DNA of 64,000 nucleotides. It comes from Sneathiella aquimaris. GTDB lineage: Bacteria; Pseudomonadota; Alphaproteobacteria; Sneathiellales; Sneathiellaceae. Made by a program: the position numbers and the translations under genes. The notes under the pieces were generated by a model, which saw nothing but the letters and a program-made list of their open reading frames with translations, ran no database searches and was not told the origin of the DNA. The stretch lies in contig NZ_CP112881.1 of assembly GCF_026409565.1 (NCBI RefSeq), positions 744,001-808,000 of the forward strand. Reading direction: 5' to 3'. Every line of letters begins with the position of its first letter. The first letter of the stretch is position 1. This document shows positions 1 through 9,630 of this stretch, piece after piece.

Positions 1-999
1 CAGGTCTGGCCCGCGTGCGGCCCCGCCTTGAAGTGCTTCTTCAAAATTTAGGAGACAAAGATAGTTTTCCCGGCCCTTGCGAACGACGGCTTTAACCGCT
101 TTGACATCGGGTTCAGGATAGAGCCGGTCCAATTCATCATCGATCTGCCGTTGCAGGTTTTTGGTATAGGTTGAAAGCCAGACAGCCCCTCCATTTTTTT
201 CCGCCCAGACACTGGCCGGTGCAATATAGCCGAGGGTTTTCCCGGTTCCGGTTCCCGCTTCGGCGAGAACAACATGAGGCGCATCTTCCTGATCTCGGGG
301 AGTGAAGGCGTGGGAGGCTGCGGCACTGAAATCCGCCTGCTGAGGTCGCGGCTCGGCGCTGCTATGTAATAACTCTTTCAGGCGGTCCCGGGCTTCCTGT
401 TCGGAAATTGAAACATCGTCGGGAGGCGGTTCAGGTGCAAAATCGGGCCATTCTTTAACATGTTTCCAGACATCCAGCCCACCTAACGGCCCTGCGTTCT
501 CTGTTTGCCCAAGGGCTGAAAGAACGAAGGGGGCCCAGTTCCACCCCGCACGGCCCATGGTGGCCGCAATGCGAGAGGCCTGTTTATTTGCCTCGGGCCC
601 AAGTTTCATCAGATGATTGAGGAGAAAATTCACGGCTTCGTATAACGAAAGGGCTTGCTCCTCCAGCGTATCGCCCGTATGAATTTTTAGGGATTTTGCT
701 ATTCCCTTGGGGGTTGGCAAGGCCAACTTTGCTGGGAAGGTAAAAGCGAATAGTTCCAGAATATCAAAGGCGGTAAATGGATTAAGGCCCAGCCGACGGG
801 CCACCGCCAATCGGTGTACTAACAAAGGCGGACATTCTTCAATTCGAGCTTGTGCGGATGAAATCGATTCTTCCTCGATTTCCCCGTCAGCGGTCAGCCA
901 AACTGTTTTTTCACCGGATAACACCAGAACCGGGACATCGGGCAGCCTGATCTCTTGCTTTTTGTCTGAATTTCCCTGCTGTTGTTCAGTTTCTGACAT
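1..999 (-). CDS. DinG/XPD-type ATP-dependent DNA helicase, N-terminal part
   Basis: The frame is open from an ATG at 999 to the left edge (333 codons, no stop), so only the N-terminal part is present. About 240 residues of unassigned sequence come first. A Walker A motif, GTGTGKT, follows near residue 250, then the helicase segment STYTKNLQRQ and the basic RKGRENYLC stretch. In DinG/XPD-family superfamily 2 helicases a Cys in this region begins the iron-sulfur cluster ligand set. Such enzymes unwind DNA with 5'-3' polarity and act in repair and R-loop or fork processing. The gene diverges from lysK, 85 bp away. The helicase family is secure; the exact subfamily and the role of the long N-terminal region are not. 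Confidence 0.8.
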   Translation of the reverse strand, partial: MSETEQQQGNSDKKQEIRLPDVPVLVLSGEKTVWLTADGEIEEESISSAQARIEECPPLLVHRLAVARRLGLNPFTAFDILELFAFTFPAKLALPTPKGIAKSLKIHTGDTLEEQALSLYEAVNFLLNHLMKLGPEANKQASRIAATMGRAGWNWAPFVLSALGQTENAGPLGGLDVWKHVKEWPDFAPEPPPDDVSISEQEARDRLKELLHSSAEPRPQQADFSAAASHAFTPRDQEDAPHVVLAEAGTGTGKTLGYIAPASVWAEKNGGAVWLSTYTKNLQRQIDDELDRLYPEPDVKAVKAVVRKGRENYLCLLNFEEALQGGAARGPDL

Positions 1000-1084
1000 A
1001 TAGGCCTTGAAAATCATTTGCGGACGTTGACGTTATGACTTTGTACGCCTAAATTCCGCCGACCACAAATATGGAGATTAAAAA

Positions 1085-2674
1085 ATGTCATCGGATGCCG
1101 AAATCGCACTGTCTAGCAACTCCTGGGCGTTTGTCGAGGCAAAGAAACTTGCAGACCGTTATGCGAAGGAAGCACCCAAGAAGGGCTACGTGCTGTTTGA
1201 AACTGGCTACGGACCTTCAGGGCTGCCCCATCTGGGGACATTTGGAGAGGTTGCGCGTACGTCTTGGGTGCGTCATGCTTTCTCGCTTCTGTCCGATATT
1301 CCAACGCGTCTGATCGCCTTTTCAGATGATATGGATGGTTTGCGAAAAGTACCGGACAATGTGCCGAACAAAGAGATGCTAACGGATGCCCTTGATAAGC
1401 CTCTGACACAGGTGCCGGATCCATTTGGTACCCATAACAGTTTTGGCGAACATAATAATGCGCGGCTTCAAGCTTTTCTCGATCAGTTTGGCTTTGAGTA
1501 TGAGTTCCGCTCGTCCACTGAATGCTATAAATCCGGCGAATTTGATGAAACCCTGAAGCTGGTTCTGGAAAAGTATGACGATGTTATCAATGTCATTCTG
1601 CCGACACTCGGCCCTGAACGCCGGGCGACCTATTCACCGTTCCTGCCAATTTGTCCGCGGACTGGGAAAGTCCTGCAGGTTCCGATCATTGAACGGGATG
1701 TTGAGGCTGCAACGGTCACTTACAATGACCCTGAAACAGGTGACGCCGTAACGGTTCCTGTAACAGGTGGTCATTGCAAATTGCAGTGGAAAGTCGATTG
1801 GGCCATGCGCTGGCATGCCTTGGAAGTTGATTATGAAATGGCGGGCAAGGACTTGATCGATAGTGTTACGCTGTCGAGTAAAATTGTCCGTATTCTGGGT
1901 AAAAAACCACCAGAAGGGTTTAACTATGAACTCTTTCTCGACCAAGAGGGTAAGAAAATATCCAAGTCCAAGGGGAACGGGATTACCATTGAAGAATGGT
2001 TGACCTATGCGTCTCCTGAAAGCCTGGCTCTTTATATGTATCAAAATCCAAAAAAGGCGAAACGCCTGCATTTTGACGTCATTCCCAAAGCCGTCGATGA
2101 ATATTATACGTTTGTTGAAAAATTTGCGGGTCAGGAAGCCAAGCAACAATATGCCAACCCTGTTTGGCATATTCATGGTGGAAAACCACCGCAGGAAGCC
2201 ATGCCAATCACGTTTGGCATCCTGCTAAATCTTGCGGCTGTCGTAAATGCGGATGATCCTTCCGTTTTATGGGGCTTTATTACCCGTTATGCGGATGGGG
2301 CCACACCAGAAAACAATCCGGCGCTGGATAAGCTGGTGGGGTATGCCGTTTCTTATTACAAGGATTTCGTCAAGCCAGCTAAGAAGTATCGCCTGCCTGA
2401 TGAGCAGGAAGCGGCTGCGATGAAGGATCTGGTCGACGGATTGAAAAAACTGGAACCTGGCACAGAAGGCTCTGAAATCCAGAATATGGTTTTTCAGGTT
2501 GGAAAAGACAACGGTTTTGAAAATCTTCGGGCTTGGTTTCAGGCTTTGTACGAAACTCTGCTTGGCCAATCACAGGGCCCGCGTATGGGATCGTTCATTT
2601 CCTTATATGGCGTTGATGAAATGGTTACGCTGATTGAACGGGTTTTATCCGGTGAAGATCTGGGCGCTGCGTGA
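1085..2674 (+). CDS. lysK: Lysyl-tRNA synthetase, class I
   Basis: 529 aa, the normal length for class I LysRS, the archaeal-type enzyme that many alphaproteobacteria use in place of class II LysS. It charges tRNA-Lys with lysine in the cytoplasm. A HIGH-like signature ([10 protein letters not shown]) lies near residue 45 and the KMSKS-like motif KISKSKGNG near residue 290, in the order expected for a class I Rossmann catalytic core. The C-terminal third should be the alpha-helical anticodon-binding region. The ATG at 1085 follows a GGAG at 1073-1076. The gene stands alone and is followed by a strong hairpin terminator shared with the convergent aminotransferase. No class II lysS is visible in the window. 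Confidence 0.96.
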   Translation: MSSDAEIALSSNSWAFVEAKKLADRYAKEAPKKGYVLFETGYGPSGLPHLGTFGEVARTSWVRHAFSLLSDIPTRLIAFSDDMDGLRKVPDNVPNKEMLTDALDKPLTQVPDPFGTHNSFGEHNNARLQAFLDQFGFEYEFRSSTECYKSGEFDETLKLVLEKYDDVINVILPTLGPERRATYSPFLPICPRTGKVLQVPIIERDVEAATVTYNDPETGDAVTVPVTGGHCKLQWKVDWAMRWHALEVDYEMAGKDLIDSVTLSSKIVRILGKKPPEGFNYELFLDQEGKKISKSKGNGITIEEWLTYASPESLALYMYQNPKKAKRLHFDVIPKAVDEYYTFVEKFAGQEAKQQYANPVWHIHGGKPPQEAMPITFGILLNLAAVVNADDPSVLWGFITRYADGATPENNPALDKLVGYAVSYYKDFVKPAKKYRLPDEQEAAAMKDLVDGLKKLEPGTEGSEIQNMVFQVGKDNGFENLRAWFQALYETLLGQSQGPRMGSFISLYGVDEMVTLIERVLSGEDLGAA

Positions 2675-2693
2675 GGCGCGAAAGAGATTAAAG

Positions 2694-2721
2694 AAAAGGC
2701 CGCTGGAATGCGGCCTTTTTT
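2694..2721. terminator. Bidirectional intrinsic terminator between lysK and the aminotransferase
   Basis: AAAAGGCCGC, a 6-nt loop, then GCGGCCTTTT followed by further Ts. The arms are complementary and both ends are A/T-rich, so it can serve the two convergent genes. Confidence 0.85.
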
Positions 2722-2725
2722 GTGA

Positions 2726-3571
2726 TTAAAAAATCTGACTGGCTTTCGAGAAGTCCATATACATGTCACGAAGTTTGGCGGCGACTGGGCCGGGTTGCAA
2801 TTCCCGGTCTTCAATGCGGGTGACCGGCATGACCTTGCCAAAATTGCCGCTATTGAAAACTTCATCAGCAGACCGAATATCGTCTGGTGTCATATAGGTT
2901 TCCACGACCTCAATATCCGCGGCTTCAGCCAGCTTCTTAACGCGGGCGCGGGTGATGCCAGCAAGGAAACATCCCGTGGGCGCGGGTGTAAAAGCAACCC
3001 CGTCTTTCACCGTCCAGATGTTGGACGTTGCAAATTCTGCGACATTGTTGTTTGCATCCAGCATAATGGCGTTATCAAAACCAAGACTTCTGGCATGGGC
3101 CACAGCCCGTCCTGAATTTGGATACAGGCAGGAGGCTTTTGCATTGGTTGGCGCCATATTGCTTGCGGGCCGTTGATACGGTGAAAAATGCGCTGAAAAA
3201 CCGCTGAATTCGGGCATCGGCTGATCATAAACAGCAAGAATAAATTCTGCGCTATCCGGGTCTGGATCAATAAAACCACCGCGTGCGAAATACATCGGGC
3301 GAATATAGAGTTCTGATTCTTTTGGCAATTTGCGAATGGCAGTTTTGCAAAGCTCAATGACTTCCCCGGCTTCCAGAGTTGGTTTCATACCAAGCGCCTC
3401 TGCTGAACGGCCCAGTCGCTCGCAATGCAGATCCAGATCTGGGGCCATACCCTGAAAGGATCGTGCCCCATCAAACACAGAAGAAGACATCCAAAAAGCA
3501 TGATCCGCAGGACCAAGAACACGTGGATTCTCGTCGTGCCAGTCACCGTTGTAGAAATATACGCCTGCCAT
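2726..3571 (-). CDS. Class IV (branched-chain type) PLP aminotransferase
   Basis: 281 aa, fold-type IV PLP aminotransferase of the branched-chain aminotransferase group. These enzymes interconvert branched-chain amino acids and 2-oxo acids using glutamate/2-oxoglutarate. K145 in NAKASCLYPNS aligns with the PLP lysine of E. coli IlvE, and E179 (AEFATSN) is in the expected position. It is somewhat shorter than classical IlvE (about 308 aa), so another class IV substrate, such as aromatic or D-amino acids, remains possible and I give no symbol. It is monocistronic and convergent with lysK. The ATG at 3571 fits the usual family N-terminus. Confidence 0.85.
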   Translation of the reverse strand: MAGVYFYNGDWHDENPRVLGPADHAFWMSSSVFDGARSFQGMAPDLDLHCERLGRSAEALGMKPTLEAGEVIELCKTAIRKLPKESELYIRPMYFARGGFIDPDPDSAEFILAVYDQPMPEFSGFSAHFSPYQRPASNMAPTNAKASCLYPNSGRAVAHARSLGFDNAIMLDANNNVAEFATSNIWTVKDGVAFTPAPTGCFLAGITRARVKKLAEAADIEVVETYMTPDDIRSADEVFNSGNFGKVMPVTRIEDRELQPGPVAAKLRDMYMDFSKASQIF

Positions 3572-3736
3572 TATGCAAAATTCCTATTCGAAAAATATTG
3601 GGATATAAGGAGTCCCTTACCAGATATAACAGGTCCCACGCAAGGAAAGTCAGCAACGTTGACCAAAATGAGCGGCGACCTTCCTGTTCAAAGGAGATAA
3701 TATCGGTTAGATTGGGCAACCTTTCAAACAGACAGG

Positions 3737-4084
3737 ATGACCATGACTTTAATTTATCATATGGCAGATAGCAACGAATGGGAGGCTGCGCAAAATGCAG
3801 GCGTCTATTTGGGAACTGAAAATGACAAAAAAGACGGTTTTATTCACTTCTCGACGGCAGAAACAGTGGTGGAAAGCGCCGCCAAGCATAGAGCCGGTGA
3901 ACCAAATCTGTTGCTGATTACAGTCGAGTCAGATGCGTTGGGCATGGCACTTAAATGGGAGGAGGCCCGAGGCGGTGCCCTGTTTCCCCATTTATATGGT
4001 CCTTTAAAAATGTCCGATGTCATGAAAGTGGAAGACCTGCCACTTGGCCCGGACGGTCTTCACAAATTTCCTCCTGTTTACTAA
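3737..4084 (+). CDS. DUF952 family protein
   Basis: 115 aa, starting MTMTLIYHM. The sequence matches DUF952, a small conserved domain with no established reaction. Typical features are the N-terminal YHM segment, the GFIHFSTAE motif near residue 35 and the FPHLYGPL segment near residue 83. Short DUF952 genes sit just upstream of pyrD in many alphaproteobacteria, as here, where 9 bp separate its stop from the pyrD ATG, so the two are very likely cotranscribed. The linkage implies a shared transcript, not a proven role in pyrimidine synthesis. No signal peptide or membrane segment is present. Confidence 0.85.
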   Translation: MTMTLIYHMADSNEWEAAQNAGVYLGTENDKKDGFIHFSTAETVVESAAKHRAGEPNLLLITVESDALGMALKWEEARGGALFPHLYGPLKMSDVMKVEDLPLGPDGLHKFPPVY

Positions 4085-4093
4085 GGACGACCA

Positions 4094-5155
4094 ATGTCCC
4101 TCTACTCAGTTTTGTCGCCGCTTTTATTCACACTGGATGCAGAAAAAGCGCACAAGCTATCTATCATGGGCCTGAAAATGGGAGTGCTGAAAAGCGCTCC
4201 TTCGACCCACGATCCGGTATTGCAAACCAGTGTTTTTGGCCTTTCATTTCCCTCTCCGATCGGGCTGTCGGCAGGATATGACAAAAATGGTGATGTGCTG
4301 GATGCTTTGCTGGGGCTTGGCTTTGGTTTTGTCGAAGCAGGAAGCGTGACCCCGAAGCCTCAGCCTGGCAACCCGAAGCCCCGCGTTTTTCGGTTGCGAG
4401 AAGATAAGGCGGTCATCAATCGACTGGGTTTTAACAATGAAGGACTTGATGTCGCGGCCAGCAATTTTGCAGCACCAAGGCGTGCCGGTATCGTCGGGGC
4501 CAATTTGGGGGCGAATAAAGAGAGTGAAGACCGTATCGGTGATTACGTGACAGGGTTGAAGCGGTTGGCACCTCTTGCTGATTATGTGACAGTGAATATC
4601 TCATCCCCCAACACACCGGGGCTTCGGGCCTTGCAGGGCAAGGGGGAACTGGAAGATCTTTTGGGGCGCTTGATGCAGGCCCGTCAGGATATCCCGCCCG
4701 TGGGTAAGCCTGTCCCGTTGTTATTGAAAATTGCTCCGGATCTGACGGATGAGGATAAATCGGATATTGCAGAGGTTGCGCTGCAATCCAAATTGGACGG
4801 CCTGATTATCAGCAATACAACGATCACCCGTCCGGATGATCTGCGCAATCACCAACGAACAGAAGTAGGTGGACTGAGCGGAAGACCATTGAAGGCTCTT
4901 TCCCTCAATCTGTTGAAGGATATGCGTATTGCAACCGCGGGGGAAATACCGTTGGTGGGCGTCGGTGGTATTAGTAGTGCAGAAGATGCGTATGAGCGTA
5001 TTCTTGCCGGTGCTTCCCTTGTTCAGTTCTATTCAGCGATGGTGTATGAGGGGCCGTATCTGGCCGTTAAAATGGCTGAGGGACTTGCCGGGCTTTTACG
5101 GGCCGACGGTTATAAATCGGTTGCTGATGCGGTTGGGGCTGGCAACCCGCTTTAG
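4094..5155 (+). CDS. pyrD: Dihydroorotate dehydrogenase (quinone), class 2
   Basis: 353 aa. It oxidises dihydroorotate to orotate in de novo pyrimidine synthesis, passing electrons from FMN to membrane quinone. The class 2 assignment rests on the N-terminal extension of about 40 residues that precedes the barrel and on the catalytic Ser (S171) in NISSPNTPGLR; class 1 enzymes use Cys. FMN-contacting segments LSAGYDKNG and GVGGISSAEDA are present. It follows the DUF952 gene in an apparent operon. Its last four bases overlap the 3' end of the convergent regulator gene, so no terminator separates the two. Confidence 0.96.
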   Translation: MSLYSVLSPLLFTLDAEKAHKLSIMGLKMGVLKSAPSTHDPVLQTSVFGLSFPSPIGLSAGYDKNGDVLDALLGLGFGFVEAGSVTPKPQPGNPKPRVFRLREDKAVINRLGFNNEGLDVAASNFAAPRRAGIVGANLGANKESEDRIGDYVTGLKRLAPLADYVTVNISSPNTPGLRALQGKGELEDLLGRLMQARQDIPPVGKPVPLLLKIAPDLTDEDKSDIAEVALQSKLDGLIISNTTITRPDDLRNHQRTEVGGLSGRPLKALSLNLLKDMRIATAGEIPLVGVGGISSAEDAYERILAGASLVQFYSAMVYEGPYLAVKMAEGLAGLLRADGYKSVADAVGAGNPL

Positions 5156-5700
5156 AAGCTGGCCGGTGTACAGGCGCTGACCACAATCGCGGCTTCGTCA
5201 CCGATGCATTTGAACCGATGAGGGTGATGGCTTTCGAAATAAAAAGCATCCCCTGCCTTCAGGACCTTTCTTTCTGCGCCGACTGTGATTTCCAGTTTTC
5301 CCTTAATGATAACGCCGGCTTCTTCGCCCTGATGGCTGAGCATGTTGCGTCCTGTATCCGCACCGGGTGGATAGGTTTCATGCAAAACCTGCAGTGCTTT
5401 TCCCGTGAGGTCTCGGCCAACCTGTTTATATTCGATTTTGCCTTCAGAAATCCGCGTCAGTTCATCTTTTGAGTAAAAAATCTTCCGGCGAGAGGAAAAG
5501 TCGCTGGCAAAGAAATCTGACATTGGAATGGGGAACCCATCGAGGACCTTTTTCAATGAGCCAACCGATGGACTGGATCGGTTTTGTTCAATCATGGAAA
5601 TCGTACCATTTGTGACGCCCGCACGTTTCGCCAGTTCTCGCTGTGACAGGCCGTATTGAGCTCTTAAGGAGCGTAGCCGTGCGCCGATATCAATATCCAT
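5152..5700 (-). CDS. XRE-family regulator with C-terminal cupin domain (PuuR-like)
   Basis: 182 aa with a helix-turn-helix of the XRE type (residues about 8-60, LSQRELAKRAGVTNGTISMI) followed by a cupin sensor domain (about 110-180, with GEEAGVIIKG and SHHPHRF). This architecture is shared by PuuR and by regulators of amino acid or polyamine catabolism, which usually repress a neighbouring operon until a small ligand binds the cupin. The divergent neighbour is an omega-amino acid transaminase, the likely target. A 6-bp inverted repeat lies 26 bp upstream of the start (separate entry). Its stop overlaps that of pyrD by 4 bp. Confidence 0.88.
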   Translation of the reverse strand: MDIDIGARLRSLRAQYGLSQRELAKRAGVTNGTISMIEQNRSSPSVGSLKKVLDGFPIPMSDFFASDFSSRRKIFYSKDELTRISEGKIEYKQVGRDLTGKALQVLHETYPPGADTGRNMLSHQGEEAGVIIKGKLEITVGAERKVLKAGDAFYFESHHPHRFKCIGDEAAIVVSACTPASF

Positions 5701-5725
5701 CCAAAGGCTCCATGATTCTAAATAG

Positions 5726-5743
5726 TGTTTATTATTTTAAACA
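5726..5743. promoter_or_regulatory. Candidate operator TGTTTA-N6-TAAACA
   Basis: A perfect 6-bp inverted repeat with a 6-nt spacer, 26 bp upstream of the regulator start and 114 bp upstream of the transaminase start. Its place in the divergent intergenic region fits a site bound by the XRE-cupin protein. The function is inferred from position only. Confidence 0.4.
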
Positions 5744-5856
5744 TGGAAATCAGGATGAAAAGCGGAAAGTGGCTGTTTTCTTGGTTTTCATTTTTTTCTT
5801 GTGCTGTTTAAGGCAGTTGATACCGTTCGTTTCAATAACTTAACTGGGAGACTGCA

Positions 5857-7182
5857 ATGTCTAGTTCAAACGCTGTGCCAAACAATCTGGATGCTTTCTG
5901 GATGCCGTTCACTGCCAACCGGCAATTTAAATCCAACCCCCGTATGCTCGTTAGCGCAAAAGGGATGCATTATACGAATGCAGAAGGCGGTCAGGTGCTT
6001 GACGGCACTGCAGGCCTTTGGTGCTGCAATGCAGGTCACGCAGAGCCCCGTATTGTCGAGGCGGTCAGCAAACAGATTGCTGAAATGGACTATGCTCCAG
6101 CCTTTCAGATGGGGCACCCAAAAGTATTTGAACTTGCTGCTCGCGTTTCAGCAATGTTGCCCAACGGATTGGATCATATCTTTTTTACGAATTCAGGATC
6201 TGAATCAGTAGATACGGCCCTGAAAATCGCTTTGGCCTATCACCGGGCGCGCGGCGAAGGGACGCGGACACGGTTTATTGGTCGCGAACGTGGCTATCAT
6301 GGTGTTGGGTTCGGCGGAATAACCGTTGGTGGTATCGTTTCCAATCGCAAAACCTTTGGACCGTTGCTGGCCGGAGCCGATCATCTCCCACATACCCATA
6401 TTCCTGAAAAGAACGCCTATACACGGGGTTTGCCTGAATATGGAACGGAACTTGCTGATGAATTGGAAAAACTGGTTACATTGCATGACGCGTCTAATAT
6501 TGCGGCCGTCATTGTTGAGCCGGTAGCGGGTTCAACCGGCGTTATCATGCCACCAAAAGGCTATCTGGAGCGCTTGCGCAAGATATGTGATAAACACGGT
6601 ATACTGCTTATTTTTGATGAAGTGATTACTGGTTTCGGTCGCTTGGGATCCGCTTTTGCGACTGATTATTTCGGCGTTCAACCTGATTTAATCACGATGG
6701 CCAAGGGTCTGACAGGCGGGACTATTCCAATGGGTGCGGTCGCCTGCTCCAAAACCATCTATGACACCTTCATGGATGCGCCTGATAATATGATCGAACT
6801 GTTCCACGGCTATACTTATTCCGGTCATCCTGTGGCAGCGGCTGCGGGTCTTGCCGCGCTGGACTGTTATCAGGAAGAAGGATTGTTTGAGCGGGCGAAC
6901 GGGTTGGCACAATATTGGGAAGATGCGGTTCATTCTCTTAAAGGGTGCCCTCATGTGATTGACCTTCGGAATTTGGGCCTGATCGGTGCAATCGAATTAG
7001 AGCCAATTGAAGGGAAACCAACCGCGCGCGCATTTGAGGCTTTCTTGAAATGCTATGAAAAAGGCGTTCTAATTCGCACGACCGGTGACATTATCGCCCT
7101 GTCACCTCCGTTAATTATCGAAAAAGAGCATATCGATCAAATCTTTGACACAATCAGAACCGTTCTCAGCGAGATCGCCTAA
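5857..7182 (+). CDS. Omega-amino acid--pyruvate aminotransferase (class III)
   Basis: 441 aa, class III PLP aminotransferase. K283 in MAKGLTGG is the PLP lysine, D254 in IFDEVITGFGR is the pyridine-nitrogen Asp, and GSESVDTALK near residue 114 holds phosphate-binding residues. Overall it resembles the beta-alanine/omega-amino acid:pyruvate transaminase group, which moves the amino group of beta-alanine, taurine or related amines to pyruvate, giving alanine. Alanine dehydrogenase follows 28 bp downstream, so the pair could recycle alanine to pyruvate plus ammonium. The substrate cannot be fixed from sequence. Taurine is less likely because no xsc is nearby. The ATG at 5857 follows a GGGAG. Confidence 0.85.
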   Translation: MSSSNAVPNNLDAFWMPFTANRQFKSNPRMLVSAKGMHYTNAEGGQVLDGTAGLWCCNAGHAEPRIVEAVSKQIAEMDYAPAFQMGHPKVFELAARVSAMLPNGLDHIFFTNSGSESVDTALKIALAYHRARGEGTRTRFIGRERGYHGVGFGGITVGGIVSNRKTFGPLLAGADHLPHTHIPEKNAYTRGLPEYGTELADELEKLVTLHDASNIAAVIVEPVAGSTGVIMPPKGYLERLRKICDKHGILLIFDEVITGFGRLGSAFATDYFGVQPDLITMAKGLTGGTIPMGAVACSKTIYDTFMDAPDNMIELFHGYTYSGHPVAAAAGLAALDCYQEEGLFERANGLAQYWEDAVHSLKGCPHVIDLRNLGLIGAIELEPIEGKPTARAFEAFLKCYEKGVLIRTTGDIIALSPPLIIEKEHIDQIFDTIRTVLSEIA

Positions 7183-7210
7183 TTCAACTTTATTTTCAGG
7201 AGATGGTAAA

Positions 7211-8329
7211 ATGTTAATTGGTGTTCCCGCGGAGATTAAAACTCTGGAATCCCGCATTGGTATGACCCCCGGTGCGGTGCGTGAAGCTGTGTCATCGGGC
7301 CATGCGGTAATGGTTCAAAAGGATGGGGGGTTAAAGATTGGCCTGACCAATGAAGATTATTCAAAAGCTGGCGCCAAGATTGTCGAAACAGCGGAAGAGA
7401 TCTTTGCTAAGGCTGAAATGATTGTAAAAGTGAAAGAGCCGCAGCCAAATGAATGTGCCATGCTTCGTGAAGGGCAGTTGTTATTTACTTATCTGCACCT
7501 GGCGCCAGACCCGCAACAAACAGAAGCACTTCTGAAATCGGGCTGCGTGGCGATTGCCTATGAAACGGTGACAAGCCCACGCGGCGGCCTGCCTTTGCTG
7601 GCCCCGATGAGCGAAGTTGCTGGCCGTATGTCCATTCAGGCGGGTGCTCATTGTCTTGAGATGCGTCAAGGCGGAGAAGGAGTTCTGCTGGGCGGCGTTC
7701 CAGGTGTTCCTGCCGCTAATGTTGTTGTTCTGGGCGGCGGTGTTGTGGGGATCAACGCGGCAAGAATGGCAATGGGAATGGGCGCAAATGTGACTGTTCT
7801 GGACAATTCATTGGCCCGTCTTGGTGAATTGGATGGTCTGTATGGTCCGCAGTTGAAAACCATTTATTCCAGCGTGGATACAGTTGATGAATATGTAACG
7901 CAGGCGGATCTTGTGATCGGTGCGGTTCTAATTCCAGGAGCCGCGGCGCCCAAGCTGGTTAATACTGATCATTTGAAAAAAATGAAGAACGGTTCCGTCG
8001 TTGTAGATGTGGCGATCGATCAGGGTGGATGTTTTGAAACATCGCGGGCAACAACCCATCTTGAACCAACCTTCAATGTTGACGGTGTTGTTCACTATTG
8101 TGTCGCTAATATGCCGGGTGGTGTTGCCCGAACGTCCACTTTCGCCCTTAACAATGCAACAATGCCTTTTACCTTGGCGTTGGCAAATAAAGGTTATAAG
8201 CAGGCATTGAAAGACAACCCTTATCTTGCAGAAGGCCTCAACGTTCATTGCGGGAAACTGACCAATGAAGCTGTCGCTCGCGATTTGGGAAAAAGCTATG
8301 TGCCTGTAACAGAGGTACTGGCAGCGTAA
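7211..8329 (+). CDS. ald: Alanine dehydrogenase
   Basis: 372 aa from the ATG at 7211, the usual length of Ald (about 371). The start is set by AGGAGATGG just upstream and by the family N-terminus [10 protein letters not shown]; a longer open frame to 7145 overlaps the previous gene and is not needed. It interconverts L-alanine and pyruvate with NAD and ammonium. Substrate-site segments VKVKEPQ and TYLHLAPD are present, as is the Rossmann glycine motif [12 protein letters not shown]. It probably forms an operon with the upstream transaminase, regenerating the pyruvate acceptor and releasing ammonium. A strong terminator follows. Confidence 0.95.
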   Translation: MLIGVPAEIKTLESRIGMTPGAVREAVSSGHAVMVQKDGGLKIGLTNEDYSKAGAKIVETAEEIFAKAEMIVKVKEPQPNECAMLREGQLLFTYLHLAPDPQQTEALLKSGCVAIAYETVTSPRGGLPLLAPMSEVAGRMSIQAGAHCLEMRQGGEGVLLGGVPGVPAANVVVLGGGVVGINAARMAMGMGANVTVLDNSLARLGELDGLYGPQLKTIYSSVDTVDEYVTQADLVIGAVLIPGAAAPKLVNTDHLKKMKNGSVVVDVAIDQGGCFETSRATTHLEPTFNVDGVVHYCVANMPGGVARTSTFALNNATMPFTLALANKGYKQALKDNPYLAEGLNVHCGKLTNEAVARDLGKSYVPVTEVLAA

Positions 8330-8350
8330 ACACGTCGGATTACTAAAGAC

Positions 8351-8386
8351 AAAAAAGGGGGTGGCACCACCGTCCCCTTTTTTTTT
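8351..8386 (+). terminator. Intrinsic terminator after ald
   Basis: AAAAAAGGGG, an inner GTGG/CCAC hairpin, then CCCC and a run of nine Ts. It closes the transaminase-ald unit. Confidence 0.85.
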
Positions 8387-8452
8387 ACGCCTTTAGTTGC
8401 GAACGATACTCATAATCAGTTGCTTTGGGAATGGGAAGATGTTAAGACGGGC

Positions 8453-8486
8453 TAGTAATTGATAATAATTCTTAATAGTAATTAAA
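8453..8486. promoter_or_regulatory. AT-rich iron-box-like region upstream of the iron-binding protein gene
   Basis: TAGTAATT occurs twice (8453 and 8476), flanking GATAATAATTCTTA. The stretch resembles the GATAAT-type elements bound by Fur-family regulators and sits 10 bp before the start codon. The match to any consensus is loose. Confidence 0.3.
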
Positions 8487-8495
8487 GGAACTCCA

Positions 8496-9518
8496 ATGCG
8501 CCTTTCAGCCTATTTTCTTGCGGCTTCTGCTGCTGTCGCCGGTCTGACGGCTTCTGCAACTGCGTATGCTAAGGAAGTAAATCTGTATTCCTACCGCCAG
8601 GAAAAATTGATTCGACCCATTCTGGATGAATTCGAGAAAGAAACCGGCATTAAAGTTAATGTTGTTTTTGCGAAAAAAGGAATGTTGGAACGGTTGAAAT
8701 CTGAAGGCATGAACAGTCCTGCAGATGCGATCCTGACAACAGACATCAGCCGCCTGAAAGCGCATAAAGATGCTGGTGTTCTACAGTCGGTTTCTTCTGA
8801 CAAGCTTGCACAGAATATACCAGCTCAATACAGGGATCCTGCAGGTGTTTGGTATGGCCTGACAGTTCGAAGCCGTGTCATTTACTATGCAACAGATCGG
8901 GTTAAGCCTTCAGAACTTTCAACCTATGAAGATCTTGCGGATTCAAAATGGAAAGGCCGTATTTGCGTTCGCTCTTCCAGCAATGTGTACAATCAGTCCA
9001 TGCTGGCGGCTATGATCGCCCATAAGGGATCGGCTGAAGCGGAAAAATGGGCCGCGGGCATCAAGGAAAATCTTGCACGGAAGCCTCAAGGGGGTGACCG
9101 GGATCAGATTAAAGCCGCGGCTGCCGGTGAGTGTGATGTTGCAATCGGCAATACTTATTATTACGGCAAAATGCAGAATGCCAAGGACAAGGTTCAGTTG
9201 GACGCTGTGAAAAAGGTCGCCATGTTCTGGCCTAACCAGGAAGATCGGGGGGCGCATGTGAATATTTCAGGTGCTGCGGTTACGAAATCTGCAAAAAATA
9301 AGGCTGAAGCCATAAAGTTGATTGAGTTTTTGTCTGATACAAAAGCACAGGAATTTTATGCATCGTCCAACTATGAATATCCAGTCAAACAAGGAGTAAA
9401 GCTGGATAAAACCGTCGCGGGCTGGGGGAACTTTAAGGCTGATGCGATTGGTTTGGATAAAGTCGCGGCTGAACAGGTCGAAGCTGTTAAAATCTTTGAC
9501 CGTGTTGGCTGGCGCTAG
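8496..9518 (+). CDS. Periplasmic ferric iron ABC transporter substrate-binding protein
   Basis: 340 aa with a signal peptide of about 25 residues ending ATAYA, then the type II periplasmic binding fold of the FutA/FbpA group. These proteins bind Fe3+ in the periplasm and deliver it to an FbpB/FbpC-type permease and ATPase. EVNLYSYRQE opens the mature protein, as in the FutA-like branch, and the tyrosine cluster NTYYYGK near residue 222 matches the iron-ligand tyrosines. No permease or ATPase gene is adjacent, so the transporter partners must be elsewhere. The AT-rich upstream element could mediate iron control. A strong terminator follows. Confidence 0.88.
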   Translation: MRLSAYFLAASAAVAGLTASATAYAKEVNLYSYRQEKLIRPILDEFEKETGIKVNVVFAKKGMLERLKSEGMNSPADAILTTDISRLKAHKDAGVLQSVSSDKLAQNIPAQYRDPAGVWYGLTVRSRVIYYATDRVKPSELSTYEDLADSKWKGRICVRSSSNVYNQSMLAAMIAHKGSAEAEKWAAGIKENLARKPQGGDRDQIKAAAAGECDVAIGNTYYYGKMQNAKDKVQLDAVKKVAMFWPNQEDRGAHVNISGAAVTKSAKNKAEAIKLIEFLSDTKAQEFYASSNYEYPVKQGVKLDKTVAGWGNFKADAIGLDKVAAEQVEAVKIFDRVGWR

Positions 9519-9541
9519 TTGTTGATCAATAGAGCCTGATC

Positions 9542-9576
9542 AAGGGCTGCAGGTGTTAGATCCTGCAGCCCTTTTT
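9542..9576. terminator. Intrinsic terminator after the iron-binding protein gene
   Basis: AAGGGCTGCAGG, an 8-nt loop, then CCTGCAGCCCTTTTT. The 12-bp arms are perfect. It lies between convergent genes and may serve both. Confidence 0.88.
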
Positions 9577-9630
9577 GTTCTGTATTCATTGTAACCACGG
9601 GGGAATTTTGCGGTAAAGCCGGGAGGACGC

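Noticed and set aside
1634-2176. 180-codon minus-strand ORF inside lysK
   Set aside because: Antisense shadow of a clearly real gene; composition is not protein-like and no motif is found.
8453-8486. A definite Fur box
   Set aside because: Only loosely similar to GATAAT repeats in an AT-rich stretch; kept as a low-confidence region only.
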